Part shown: one piece after another, positions 24,301-34,584 of the stretch | How positions within the stretch are numbered: position 1 is the first letter of the stretch | Layout of the letters: each line of letters starts with the position of its first letter | Origin: Aulostomus chinensis | Taxonomy: Eukaryota; Chordata; Actinopteri; Syngnathiformes; Aulostomidae | Assembly: GCA_037954235.1 (NCBI GenBank) | Contig: JBBMOA010000002.1 | Span: 5,332,051 to 5,396,050 of the forward strand | Direction of reading: 5' to 3' | DNA: 64,000 nt | Translations under genes and position numbers: made by a program | The notes under the pieces: generated by a model | Database searches by the model: none | What the model was told of the DNA's origin: nothing | What the model saw: only the letters and a program-made list of their open reading frames with translations

Positions 24301-25200
24301 CGCTCACTGAACCGCACCAGTGTGTGCGGGTTGGTTAGAAGGTTACACAAGTGAACTTTCCACCACAATTAGACAGAACAGAACAACTTCTTCCTTCTCC
24401 TCGACCATTGTTTTGATGCCTCCCCCCTGTCCACTCAGTGGGCTACGGTGGCCCAGAGAGCGAGACGCAGCACGAGCAAAAAACATACATGACGGAGCCA
24501 TGAGCAAGACGAGGAAATCATATTTATTGATATCCACAACATTCCGAAAACACGCTACCAAACTGAAAACGCACACAAATATACACACAAACACTGCAAA
24601 AGTACACAGTACAGCATTTTGCAGAACCAGGAATAACAACACATTACTCCAACACGTTTAAAATCATACAAATAAATGTACACTTAATTACTGCATCGTT
24701 TGATTTTTTTTTGAATATACCATATATTTGTGTTAATATATATATATTTTTTTTCACAATGTTTCTTCAGTGGTGTGTTGTTCAAACTTGCAGTGTGTTT
24801 GTGTGACGCACGCTTGGGCTTTGAGTCTGCGCTGTTATTTGACCTGATTGCTCGGACTGATTCTTGCACCCTCAGGTGATGTTGAGCAGATGTGATGACA
24901 AAGTCAAAGTTGCCTCTAGCATGGTCGCCTCAAAGAAGACAAAAGTTGTCTCAGAATGTCCCATCAAGAGTGGAGGTGTGAGTGTCTGTTCAAAGGCAGA
25001 ATGTTTAATTCGTCCACAGAGATCCTTGGGCTCAACATCAGAGACATTTTACAACCCCGCATTGGAACTATGGGACAAACTTCTGGGAAAAATATGAAAA
25101 ATCTCTGAAATCAGCTTCAGACCTCAATAACCAGGGAAAATATTTCTCCAAAGCAGTTGACCATCCAAAATATAATCTCCACAAACACATTCTGCTGATG
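24300..25200. other. Intergenic AT-rich stretch
   Basis: No gene or named repeat is recognised. Reading frames in this part are short and of low complexity. Confidence 0.4.
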
Positions 25201-25202
25201 GA

Positions 25203-25690
25203 GTGGCCTGGTGGAGCAGTGGTCCTCCCGGTGGCCCCCCAGCAAGAAGGTTGTGGGTGGAGCAGTGGTCCTCCCGGTGGCCCCCCAGCAAGAAGGTTGT
25301 GGGTGGAGCAGTGGTCCTCCCTGTGGCCCCCCAGCAAGAAGGTTGTGGGTGGAGCAGTGGTCCTCCCGGTGGCCCCCCAGCAAGAAGGTTGTGGGTGGAG
25401 CCCCGGCTGGAGCACGGGGTCTTTCTGGGTGAGTCTCCATGTTCTCCCTGTTCCTGCTGGGTTCTCTCTGGTACTCCAGCTTCCTCCACAGTCCAAAGAC
25501 ATCAAGAGGGACCAGGTTAATCCAGACTCTAAATTGACCGTAGGCGTGGCTGGGAGAGCCAATGGTTGTCTGTCTCTATGTGTTGGTCCTGCCATGGACT
25601 GGTGACCTGTCCAGGGGGAAGGCTGCTGGGATAGGCTCCACCCCCACCACCCTCAACAGGAGAAGAGGGAGAACATGGAGGGATGGAGGG
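25203..25690 (+). repeat. Most complete family A dispersed repeat, with a 4-copy internal expansion
   Basis: The element contains GTGGAGCAGTGGTCCTCC, TTCTCTCTGGTACTCCAGC, CCACAGTCCAAAGACATC, CTCTAAATTGACCGTAGGCG, ATGGACTGGTGACCTGTCC and GGATAGGCTCCACCCCCACC in that order. The first 46-bp box is repeated four times (starts 25215, 25261, 25307, 25353), whereas other copies have it once. Overlapping ORFs on both strands belong to the repeat. Confidence 0.85.
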
Positions 25691-25815
25691 AGGGATGGAT
25701 GGAAGGATGGATGGATGAATGAATGGATGGGTGGATGGATGGATGGGTGGGTGGGTGGATGGATGGCTGGATGGGTGGATGGGTGGGTGGATGGATGGCT
25801 GGATGGCTGGATGGG
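25676..25815 (+). repeat. (GGAT/GGGT)n tract at the 3' end of the family A copy
   Basis: TGGATGGA and TGGGTGGG units run for about 140 bp directly behind the family A repeat. A similar but shorter GGAT tail follows the copy at 55738-55985. It is then followed by a LINE-like tail (GGGACAAATAAAATGATTGA, about 25859-25878). Confidence 0.9.
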
Positions 25816-25829
25816 TGGGTTATGTAAAT

Positions 25830-26865
25830 GTTTTCATGTTGTGTAGTGTTTTGCCCTCAGGGACAAATAAAATGATTGAATTGAATCGAGTTGCAGAACT
25901 CCTACAAAATGTTCACCAAACTAATTTCTAAGTCACTGAAATATCTTTGCAGGTCAGCATCCTGGAGTTTCTCCTCAGTATATTCCAGTCGGCCACGATT
26001 CGTGACAGCAGTCGCTCTTCTCGTCATCAGCAAATGTTTTGTTGGCTGAATTTATGTACATTCACTCACTATTAAATCCCTGCACGCAGTCAAGAAAGCG
26101 GTTCTGACTGTAGCTGATTCTAAAATCACAGTGTCTCATAATTTTCATGACAATTGTTATGCACAATCTATTCATGCAGACAAAGACCATTCTGGAGAAG
26201 AGAGCATTTGATGAATTATGACTCAGGAATTCAAACACTGCCTTCCCTCTGTATGCAAGGCAAGGCAATTTATTTGTAGAGCCCGTTTTCCCCACCAGTT
26301 TGTCTCAAAGGGCTTCACATGGCATCATAACAACATCCTCTGCCCCTAGACCCTCACATCGACTGAGGAAAGACTCCATGCTAAAGCAACTCGCTCATGT
26401 TTGGAGACCCTGGTTTCCTCTGGTTGGCTGGTTGGACAGTCAACGACATGTTCATTGTCTCATCAACTCAGGGGAAAGACGAGGTTCAAGTTTGTGCTTG
26501 CAACTTCAAGCTTGCTAGGTGGTAACTTCAGGCACCACATTTGAGCATCTGTCTATTGGTCTTTACGAATGCACAAATCTTCAGACATGCAATTTATGTC
26601 TCAATGCATACAATTGTTCATACATGTAAAAATGTTTCTATGGCTCATTTTAATCATCTAAAACTCAAACACTAACATCCATCCATCTATTTCTATCACA
26701 AATTTGCAGGATTTCACAGTCTGAATTCACATTTCATGGTAATAATTCCTCAAGACTTGTCTAAAATGTTGTGAGTCATTACTAATAATATAATTATTAT
26801 TATATATTATATAAATGTATTTTCATAGAATAAAACAAGTAAATCAATCACCATAGAATTTTCCA
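25830..26865. other. Spacer between repeats
   Basis: Apart from the reversed non-LTR tail at 26245-26400, no gene or repeat family is recognised in this AT-rich stretch. Confidence 0.4.
26245..26400 (-). mobile_element. Non-LTR 3' end (same family as 46770-47090), reversed
   Basis: GCAAGGCAAGGCAATTTATTTGTA followed by GTTTGTCTCAAAGGGCTTCACATGGCATCATAACAACATC is the reverse complement of the 3' terminus seen at about 46920-47085. The (CTTGC)n tail is reduced here to two or three units. Confidence 0.8.
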
Positions 26866-27085
26866 TCTATCCATTTTACGGTCAATTTAGAGTCTGGATT
26901 AACCTGGTCCCCTCTTGATGTCTTTGGACTGTGGAGGAAGCTGGAGTACCAGAGAGAACCCAGCAGGAACAGGGAGAACATGGAGACTCACCCAGAAAGA
27001 CCCCGTGCTGCAGCCGGGGCTCCACCCACAACCTTCTTGCTGGGGGCCACAGGGAGGACCACTGCTCCACCGGGCTGCCTTACAC
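26866..27085 (-). repeat. Partial family A repeat
   Basis: Reverse-oriented copy including GGTCAATTTAGAGTCTGGATTAACC, the CTTTGGACTGTGGAGGAAGC box and one copy of the 46-bp box. It lacks the 3' half seen at 25600-25690. Confidence 0.85.
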
Positions 27086-27379
27086 GAGCATCTCCTCCTA
27101 TAATGTAGAATTGATACTGAAACTCAGCCCACGAATGCCAGGAGGTCCTGGTCCTCGTGGGCTTGGGGTTGTTTTACTGAAAGTGTCAGAGCCTCATGTT
27201 GACCCACATCAGTAGGGGAACATTCATATTTAGACATTTTAGTTGCAAGCTACCATAACAATGTGTGACATAGATCATTCCTCTGAAGCAGAGGAACCCC
27301 AGAAACAATAGAAGGTTGGTCTGTTTTGGCTTGTTTTGATTTCAAGGTGCACATCACCATCTTGTCATGATCACGGTCA

Positions 27380-28700
27380 TTGTTGCAGAGAATGAGCTCC
27401 TAACCTCTCAACACCTATTTCTCTAGTTGCAACATCTGCAGGATTGTCATCAGCACTGCAATAATTCCATTGTCGGTCTGTAAGACTTTGCATGTCTCGG
27501 ACTCTGTTTTCTACAGCAGGTTCACACTGTTTGGCTGAAGTCTTGATCCATGCAAAGTTACCATGGAGTCTCTCCAGCATTTGACTCTGACCGGTGAAAG
27601 AAACCCGACGGGATCGAAGATGTACAATGCAGCTTTTCACAGCCCCCTCTTTGTGTTGTCCAGAAAATCCATCAAATTCCTTAAATCAAAACCAAACCGT
27701 CCTCTTCTATTCTCCATGTTCGTTGAGGAGTTTAAACACGTGATTTGTCCCGTTAGCATATCCAGCCAGTCTGTTTTCCATCTTGTCTGTGCAGTTGTGC
27801 TCCTTTCACAAAGCTTAATTCCTGCTTCCTCGAAGATCCTGTTAGCTTGGTTGAAGAGTTTGGCATGAGCCTCCACACGTAGAGCCCTGCTGGGGGACGC
27901 GCCACAGGGAATATGGTCATACGCATGACGGCTACATGAGTTCTCTTATGAGTTTTTGGAAACTCTTCATATGTCCTTGTCTCATTCTCTAATATCGGTC
28001 TGCTTGAAGGCTTTCGTAATATCAGCCACTGCGTGACACCACGTCACCTAGGATTCAGAGTGGGCGGGGTCATGAAGCAGTCATTCAGTGATTGACAGCC
28101 ATCGACGAGGGAAGCAGGCATCAATCACAACTCTTAAGCTTTGTTGCTCATGACTTCTCTGTGGGGGAGATAATAGTGGAGTTACCGGTGACAACATCTT
28201 CCACTGTGCCCTGACTGACGTACTCCTGGATGATGTCACTGTACTCATCATAGAGTGGCACATTAGTTTTGAACTTCCGCACAAGCTGATCGAAACGTCT
28301 TCAGCAACGTTGTAATTAGAGAGTAGATCATTGTTTGCCATTCAGCCACGATAACGATGGACTTAGTTTCCCAGAAGGAGCTCAGTGTGGTGTTTATTTG
28401 CTCTTCCAGTCCAGCACTCACATGAAGAGTTCTGGCATCTGCGGGTTCTACTTCAGATGGTGCGATAAGCAGGAATACGGTTCCTTGGATTCGCCATCGA
28501 AATAAGAGTAGCCAGTGACTCAGAAAGACGCCCTACTTCTCCAGACAGATTCCCAGTATTGAAGCTTCTGATGAGGACTCTTGCCTTCCCATTCCGCCCA
28601 TCGCTCCATGGCAGTGTACACCAGTTACACACCTCTGCACTCCAAGTCTCTGTGTATTTGTTCTCCTCCGACTGTCTTGGTGGAAGAACACACACGAGGC
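27380..28700 (-). pseudogene. Decayed BEL/Pao retrotransposon fragments
   Basis: On the minus strand 27640-27377 contains ENRVRDMQSLTDRQWNYCSA and DDNPADVATRE, the pattern of the BEL/Pao pol region after the RNase H core (NPAD motif). Upstream in transcription order, 28160-28085 contains TKLRVVIDACF-like text, as in the start of the BEL/Pao reverse transcriptase. Sequence at 28690-28450 with CVLPPRQ and SGEVGRLSESLATL may be more of the same element. Frames are broken and whole domains are missing. BEL/Pao polyproteins are cytoplasmic replication proteins; this copy cannot make one. Confidence 0.6.
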
Positions 28701-30930
28701 TGCCGCAACATCTAAATCAACACTTTGGTCATTTCTGATGTCACATAATATTTATCAGACTTTATCACAAGTGATGGTTTGTGGGGCACCAGACTTTTCC
28801 AGAACTTTCATCAATGCCTGAGGGGAGGTTTAGTGCACGGGAGATATCTCAGCGCACAGAGCTCCACCGACTCCCTCTGGCTAGTAGACAGCGAGCAAGC
28901 TTTTGTTTTATGGGAAGTTCCAATCAGAAATGTAGCGTTCTAAGGGAAAACTGTTTCTGGCTCTGATTCACAGGGAGACACTGAAATCACCACATCTGCT
29001 GGTTCATCTTCCTTGTGAATCCCCGTACATCATCTGAACACGTAGCGTCGTGGTAACGTCATTATGTTTTCACTTCGTATGATAGCCCTTGGCTACATCT
29101 TGATCCAAAACACACAAAACATTGTCCTTGGTTTCTCAACTTTTCTAATTTTTCAGGCAAAGACATTTCATTTCATTGTTTGGACAAGTGATCAGAGTCC
29201 TCTGTCTTTGTTCTTGTCATGCAATCAATGAACTTTTCATCATCATTTCAAGACCCCGTGCCCAAGCCAGAGCTCAGACCCGGAATGACCGCAACCAATA
29301 ATTCAACATCAACAATATCTTTGAACATTCAACAAATTCAATATTCAACAATGTCAGTGCTGAGTGTTCACTCAGAGCCGGTCTCAGACCTCCTGACTGG
29401 TTCTACCCCTGAGGACAAAGAGGAGGAGGCTCAGGTTTGAGTGCCTCACATTCCCTGAACAGCTGAGCCTTCAGACGTCTCTGAAAAGTAGATGGAGGCT
29501 CTGGACCAACAGAGGAGAAGAGTCAGGCTCGAGATTCAGAGCCATGCTGGGCTGGGAGCACCAGCCGTCTCTCACAGGCGAGAGGGCGTGTAGACCTGGA
29601 TGAAGGGTTCCAGGTAGGCAGGAGCCATTCTTGTCACTGTTTGGTGGGCAAAATCACAAGGGTCTGCACTGGAAGCTAATTCTTCCCCCCAAAAATGTAT
29701 TTTACCTTTCAAGTACTCACAAATAGTAATAATTTTTTTCCATTCTGATCACTTCTTTGTGAGTCCAGAATGCAGCAAGAGCCAGCCACATATTTTTAGC
29801 TGGATGCTAACGATGATTGTCGGCTCACACATTTCAGGTTTGGTGAATTCAACTCTTTTGAGAGCACAAGCTGTAACTTCTTCCCATGTTCTGTCTCCAC
29901 TCACAAAATTAAAAGCCACCACAAGGCTCATTATACTCCAGGATGGAGTCTACAATGGAGACAGGGCAGAAACCAGGACATAGTCTGTGACAGAGGCCAG
30001 GGCCTAGTCCAGGACAGAGGTCAGGAGCGGTGACACTACCAGTGCATGGCAGCCCAGTTGAGGTCACGACCGCTCCAGGGGCCGATATTGCCTTCATGTT
30101 TCAGTGTACATCCAGCTGACTGCCATATTTCCAAGTGTTCATGTTTCAAACACGGTGGGCGCTAAAAAGGAGCTAAATGAGCCTACAGAGGTCATCGAAA
30201 GTAGCACAAAGCTAACTGCTGCATAAGCAGCATAATTTGTCTTCAGCATAAGGTTAGCTTGATTCTTCTAACATTTGCATTTACATTTCAAAAATCATTA
30301 AAATGGTGAACTTCTGGTTATTTTATATGAAGATGGAGAGAGCCTCCTTTAGTAGCTTGGCAAAACCACTCGACCCCACTTCTTAACTCTCTCTTTGATA
30401 ACACAGCCCTAGATGGGAACAGCTTCATCATGACAAAACAGTTGTAGTTGTCCTTTCAAAGGCTCTGACAGAGAAACTGGCCTCAAAACTTAATGATCAG
30501 TGATTCAGCCTGAGACCGGGAGAGACCTTTGTTCTGATTCTTATTTTAAGGCTCATCAACAACATCTCATAAGTGTGGCTGCTTCCCTCACTGAGAGACT
30601 CCTGGAAGCTTCCTGACCACCTTCTTGTCTACCAGAGAGTACAGTTGAGTGCACGCCACGGCCAGAGGGAGAGCTCCTGCTTTAAAGCCTTACATTGGTT
30701 ACTCGTTTTCTGGTTTAGGAGCCGTAACGAGACTGGCACCAAAGTACAGCTGAGAAAACCCTTTATGTGTACAAACCGGAAAGGCTGCTTGGACTTGCCG
30801 CTTCTTTCTTTCAGCTGCTCCACAAAGCAGCAAAAAAGAAGAAAAAAAACAATCAGTGAAGCTGCTTTTGAGAAAATGTTGACATTTTTAAACATTAATT
30901 AAAAACAAATAAATTTGCTGTTTTTAATGT
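28700..30930. other. Intergenic stretch without recognised features
   Basis: No gene family, RNA gene or clear repeat is recognised. The short ORFs in this part have no supporting splice or family features. Confidence 0.4.
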
Positions 30931-30934
30931 AGTC

Positions 30935-31225
30935 CCATCCCAGCAGCCTTCCCCCTGGACAGGTCACCAGTCCATGGCAGGGCCAACACATAGAGACAGA
31001 CAACCATTGGCTCTCCCAGCCACGCCTACGGTCAATTTAGAGTCTGGATTAACCTGGTCCCTCTTGATGTCTTTGGACTGTGGAGGAAGCTGGAGTACCA
31101 GAGAGAACCCAGCAGGAACAGGGAGAACATGGAGACTCACACAGAAAGACCCTGTGCTCCAGCCGGGGCTCCACCCACAACCTTCTTGCTGGGGGGCCAC
31201 AGGGAGGACCACTGCTCCACCGTGC
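30935..31225 (-). repeat. Family A repeat
   Basis: Almost full-length reverse-oriented copy, from CCCAGCAGCCTTCCCCCTGG through one copy of the 46-bp box ending with GGACCACTGCTCCACC. It is close in sequence to the copy at 25203, suggesting recent spread. Confidence 0.88.
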
Positions 31226-31299
31226 AGCCCATTTACATAACCAACTTGTAATAACTTCTTGTGAATTATGTCATGTAATATTTTCATGGTAAATGGACT

Positions 31300-31455
31300 C
31301 ATTTCTATACAGCCCCTTTCTACCACTGCACTCTTTACAGTGTTGCCTCTTTCACCCGTTCACACACTGATGTGGAGGCTGCCATGCAAGGCGCGGCCCG
31401 ACTCATCAGGAGCAATAATGGGTTCAGAGTCTCGCTCAAGGACACCTTTTTATGT
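31300..31455 (-). mobile_element. SINE/MITE-like repeat body
   Basis: CACCCGTTCACACACTGATG, CAGGAGCAATAATGGGTTCAG and CTCGCTCAAGGACACC are diverged matches to the body of the SINE-like repeats at 10146-10200 and 63482-63560. The tRNA-like head is missing. Confidence 0.6.
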
Positions 31456-32345
31456 TCATGTCAGGTTTCATGTCGACTCAACATTAACTAGAGCTGTGGA
31501 AAAGAAAATCTCTGGGGAATTGGTTTGACATCTGGAGATGCATGATGGTGTGGTTGGTCCCCTGGGGGCCACGGATGGTCCACGTCTTTACAATTACATG
31601 GAGTTGTGGGGCGTGTCTCGTCGGGCCCGTAGGCCTGGAGTTTGACCCCTCTGTGTTTTCACTATGAAAGAGCATTGCAACATAGATGGTTCCAACAATG
31701 TAGTTTGATCTGTGAGTTGAGTAACTTTTAGCATACTGGAGCGCTTCTCAGAAACGACCACAGAGACATGAACTCTGTAGGCGTAGAACTTCACCTGCTA
31801 GCCTCCTCTACCCAGTAGTTTAGGATGTGTGGGCTGCAGCAGACTGCTTCACTCTGGAGGAAGCCAGCTACCATGGAAACCACCCTTTCACCCAACCATC
31901 ACTGGTCTTGTTTGTAAAGAAAAGTGTGAGCTGAGCTGGAAGTCTGCCCAGCCAAGTTCTTTTTTTTTTTAATTGTCTGTGTACTACATATATTACATGA
32001 TGCATTTTTACCCCAATGTGTTGGTACTTGGAGTGTATTTCATGGAAGGAGCAATTCATGTACTGTCCACACTGGAGTCCAAAATATTCCACAGATAAAC
32101 TCAGGTGAGGCTTGTCTGCAGTCACCTAAAAGACTTCATTCATCTCCTGATGCTTCAAGCCCTTCGGCTACTACTAAACATCTTGAATATTTGCCTTGAA
32201 TATACATAATTGGGACTGTGTCAGAATAAACTACCAGTGTGTGTGCTCATGGTGAGAATGTGTTGGCATGTGTCACTGCTGATTCTAAGAGTTTTTAGAG
32301 GGGTTACTTCCAGGGACGCGACCTGTTGCTGACCCCGCACTCACT
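31456..32345. other. Spacer
   Basis: No gene or repeat family is recognised. Confidence 0.35.
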
Positions 32346-32349
32346 CACA

Positions 32350-32914
32350 CTCCCTGTGTGTTTGTCTGTGGTTAAACTGAAGCCGAACAAGGCCACTGGC
32401 CCAGATGGCGTGGCAGCCCGTGTCTTCAAAGCCTGTGCTCTCCAGACTCCTCGGGGTTGTTTAAATTCCTCTTAGTCACAGGACTGCCCAAATCTTAGGA
32501 ATTCTCAACAAGTAAGGCCGAAACCTAAAAAGCCTGGTGCAAGCCATCCTGAAGATTTACATCCGATTGCTATAACCTCAGACTGGGGAGCGAGTTGTGG
32601 TGGATCTCCAAACCACCACCGTGTGAGCTGCTCCAGTTGGCCCAGGAGAGCAGCAGAGGCACAGAAAATGACATGCTGATTCTGCTGGATTGAGGGTCAA
32701 AGCAGCTTATGTTTAGAGGGGAAATAGTGCAGCTTTTACTGTATGAATTATTATTCTCTTGAAAAGGTTGCGTGATCCTAACATGGACAAGACCCTGATT
32801 ATTTGGGATGAAAGATTTCCTTTCCTGCCACCCTCAGAGGGTCTGTGTTCATGGGACTCTGGAGAGCTTGCAGTGCACCACAGGCGAGCGTTCACTCACC
32901 TTTCCTTTCCCCAT
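32350..32914 (+). pseudogene. LINE reverse transcriptase, left half (split by the retrovirus)
   Basis: KPNKATGPDGVAARVFKACA followed further on by HPEDLHPIAITS is the standard N-terminal reverse transcriptase text of CR1/Rex-like LINEs. Several stops are present. The copy is interrupted at 32914 by the endogenous retrovirus and resumes at 42000 with the YADD catalytic motif, so it was already in place when the retrovirus integrated. Confidence 0.75.
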
Positions 32915-33617
32915 TGTAGATAAATTTATTCATGTTTGCTTTAACTGTAGATTAATCCATACATATATATTTGCTTAAACTGTAGTTAAATTTATACATA
33001 TATTTACTTAAACTAGAGTGCAGGAAACACAAGGCAGTGAAGCACAGACCAGATTGTATAAGAGTGGACAGGTGAAAGGTCACAACAGGGAATAGCAGGA
33101 GTGTAGCTCATGCTAGCATCACTCCCTCAAGCTAATTAAGTCAGAACAGAGTCCACAGAATTTCTACGGTAGCAGGAAGTAGTGGGAGTCAGAAGTAGAC
33201 AAGAGCAAGGTGGTGGATCAGGAGAGAGGTTTTGATCTTCACAGCTGCAACAAGAAGTTTACGATGGGAACAGATGGTGCTGGCACGCCGTCAGACGGAA
33301 GAATCTGCAAAAAACACGAAGATCAAAAATACACACGTGCACGCAGAAGCAATCACATCAGCACCTCCTTGTATCACATAAAACTGGAGAAGATAGTTAG
33401 ATTGTTGGACTTCTTGCCCCAACGCCAGGGACGACGCATCTGCGTATGCTGACTCCAGGACAGGGAGACGATCTCCAGAGCTCTGGATTCTTTCCTGTTA
33501 ATCTGAATAAATTCTTTTGAGCCAACTGGAAGGTGTCCTCTCCGGATTTTGAACAGCGCAATATAGACTGTGGGTCCTTCTGATTGATTAATGATGACTT
33601 GTTGAAAAATTCCTACA
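32915..33617 (+). repeat. 5' LTR of the endogenous retrovirus (703 bp)
   Basis: It starts TG and ends CA. A polyadenylation hexamer AATAAA lies at 33506-33511. A possible TATA element (TGTATAAGA) lies at about 33054-33062, in a segment of about 50 bp that the 3' LTR lacks. By eye the two LTRs differ at about 15-20 substitutions plus a few indels. Confidence 0.93.
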
Positions 33618-33625
33618 GAGAAACT

Positions 33626-33643
33626 TGGTGACCCCGACGTGAT
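33626..33643 (+). other. Primer binding site complementary to tRNA-Trp
   Basis: TGGTGACCCCGACGTGAT begins 8 nt after the 5' LTR and is complementary over all 18 positions to the 3' end, with CCA, of vertebrate tRNA-Trp(CCA). This is the primer known from avian leukosis/sarcoma viruses. Confidence 0.93.
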
Positions 33644-33857
33644 ATGAAGGAAGGACATCGGTAACTCGGTCGATTGACGACCACCCCGAGTGACTTCGGA
33701 CTTCTCAATTCTCTGACGGCGCCGATAAAATAAGGTAAGCAGTCACCTGTTGTATCGAAGTACTGCCATTGGACAATCCAAATTAAGAGAATTGTGAAGA
33801 CCACCGTCATTCATAGTGAATTGGACACATCAAAGATTAACAGAAAAGAAATGATCA

Positions 33858-34015
33858 AAGATCGAAGAGAGGGTTTGACTTTGAATTAATCGGAGAGAGG
33901 GTCCGAGTTAAAATGTCGGAGTGAGGGTCCGACATAAAAGGTCGAAGAGAGGGTACGACTTTAAATTAATCGGAGAGAGGGTCCGATTTAAAATATTGGA
34001 GTGAGGGTCCAATAT
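33858..34015 (+). promoter_or_regulatory. Array of six tandem hairpins with G-N-G-A-G-G-G loops in the retroviral leader
   Basis: Two copies of an 80-bp block each contain three hairpins. Seven-base loops start at 33867, 33895, 33921, 33947, 33975 and 34001, reading GAGAGGG, GAGAGGG, GTGAGGG in both blocks. The last hairpin of each block has an 8-bp perfect stem: 33913-33920/33928-33935 and 33993-34000/34008-34015. Between these two stems, two base pairs differ with both partners changed (G-C to A-T and C-G to T-A). The second hairpins share a TCGGA/TCCGA core extended by A-T pairs. The first hairpins pair less well, with G-U pairs or an A-A mismatch. The position between the primer site and gag is where retroviral packaging and dimerisation signals lie; that role is inferred. 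Confidence 0.8.
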
Positions 34016-34584
34016 AGTGACATAAATGGTGCCAGTGGGTTCGAAGCCCGGGGCAATAGAGTCCCCCGAATATATGAATTGGACAGCGGTAAATTGGCGC
34101 TACGGGCTTGGCAGGCTTAAGTGTCGGAGTCCATTGAGTTAACAACTCATAAAGAAGAAGTCACAGAAGAATAAGAGAAGTAAAAGACGTAAAAAAAAAA
34201 TACGTGCACGGGGAATTGTGTGGGTGGTTTCTGAGGCATCCAAAACAGACGAAGTGGGAAGAATAAGTAATGAGACTGTTGCAGTGAGTAACATCCGCCC
34301 CTCAGTAAAATCGAGTGGTAGAAGCTTGTTGGGAAAACTGCAACCTCTCTGATTAAAATTACTTACCCAGTCTGTGTGTCTCTGGGGTCTGTGGGAATTT
34401 TGGGATTGGACACTTGGTGAGGAGTCAGTAAAATTCTCAGACCTATGTTTCCTCAACGCACTATCTTGGATAGCGTAGAAGCAGATGAGGAGAGACAACT
34501 GAGGAGGACAAGATCCACTGACACCTCTACAAGTGTGTGTGGCCACATTTGAACTGTGTTGTGTGATTCTAATTGTGAAAGACC

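Noticed and set aside
25068..25605. Several overlapping ORFs on both strands
   Set aside because: They belong to the dispersed repeat with four tandem boxes and recur wherever the repeat occurs (26.9, 31 and 55.7 kb).
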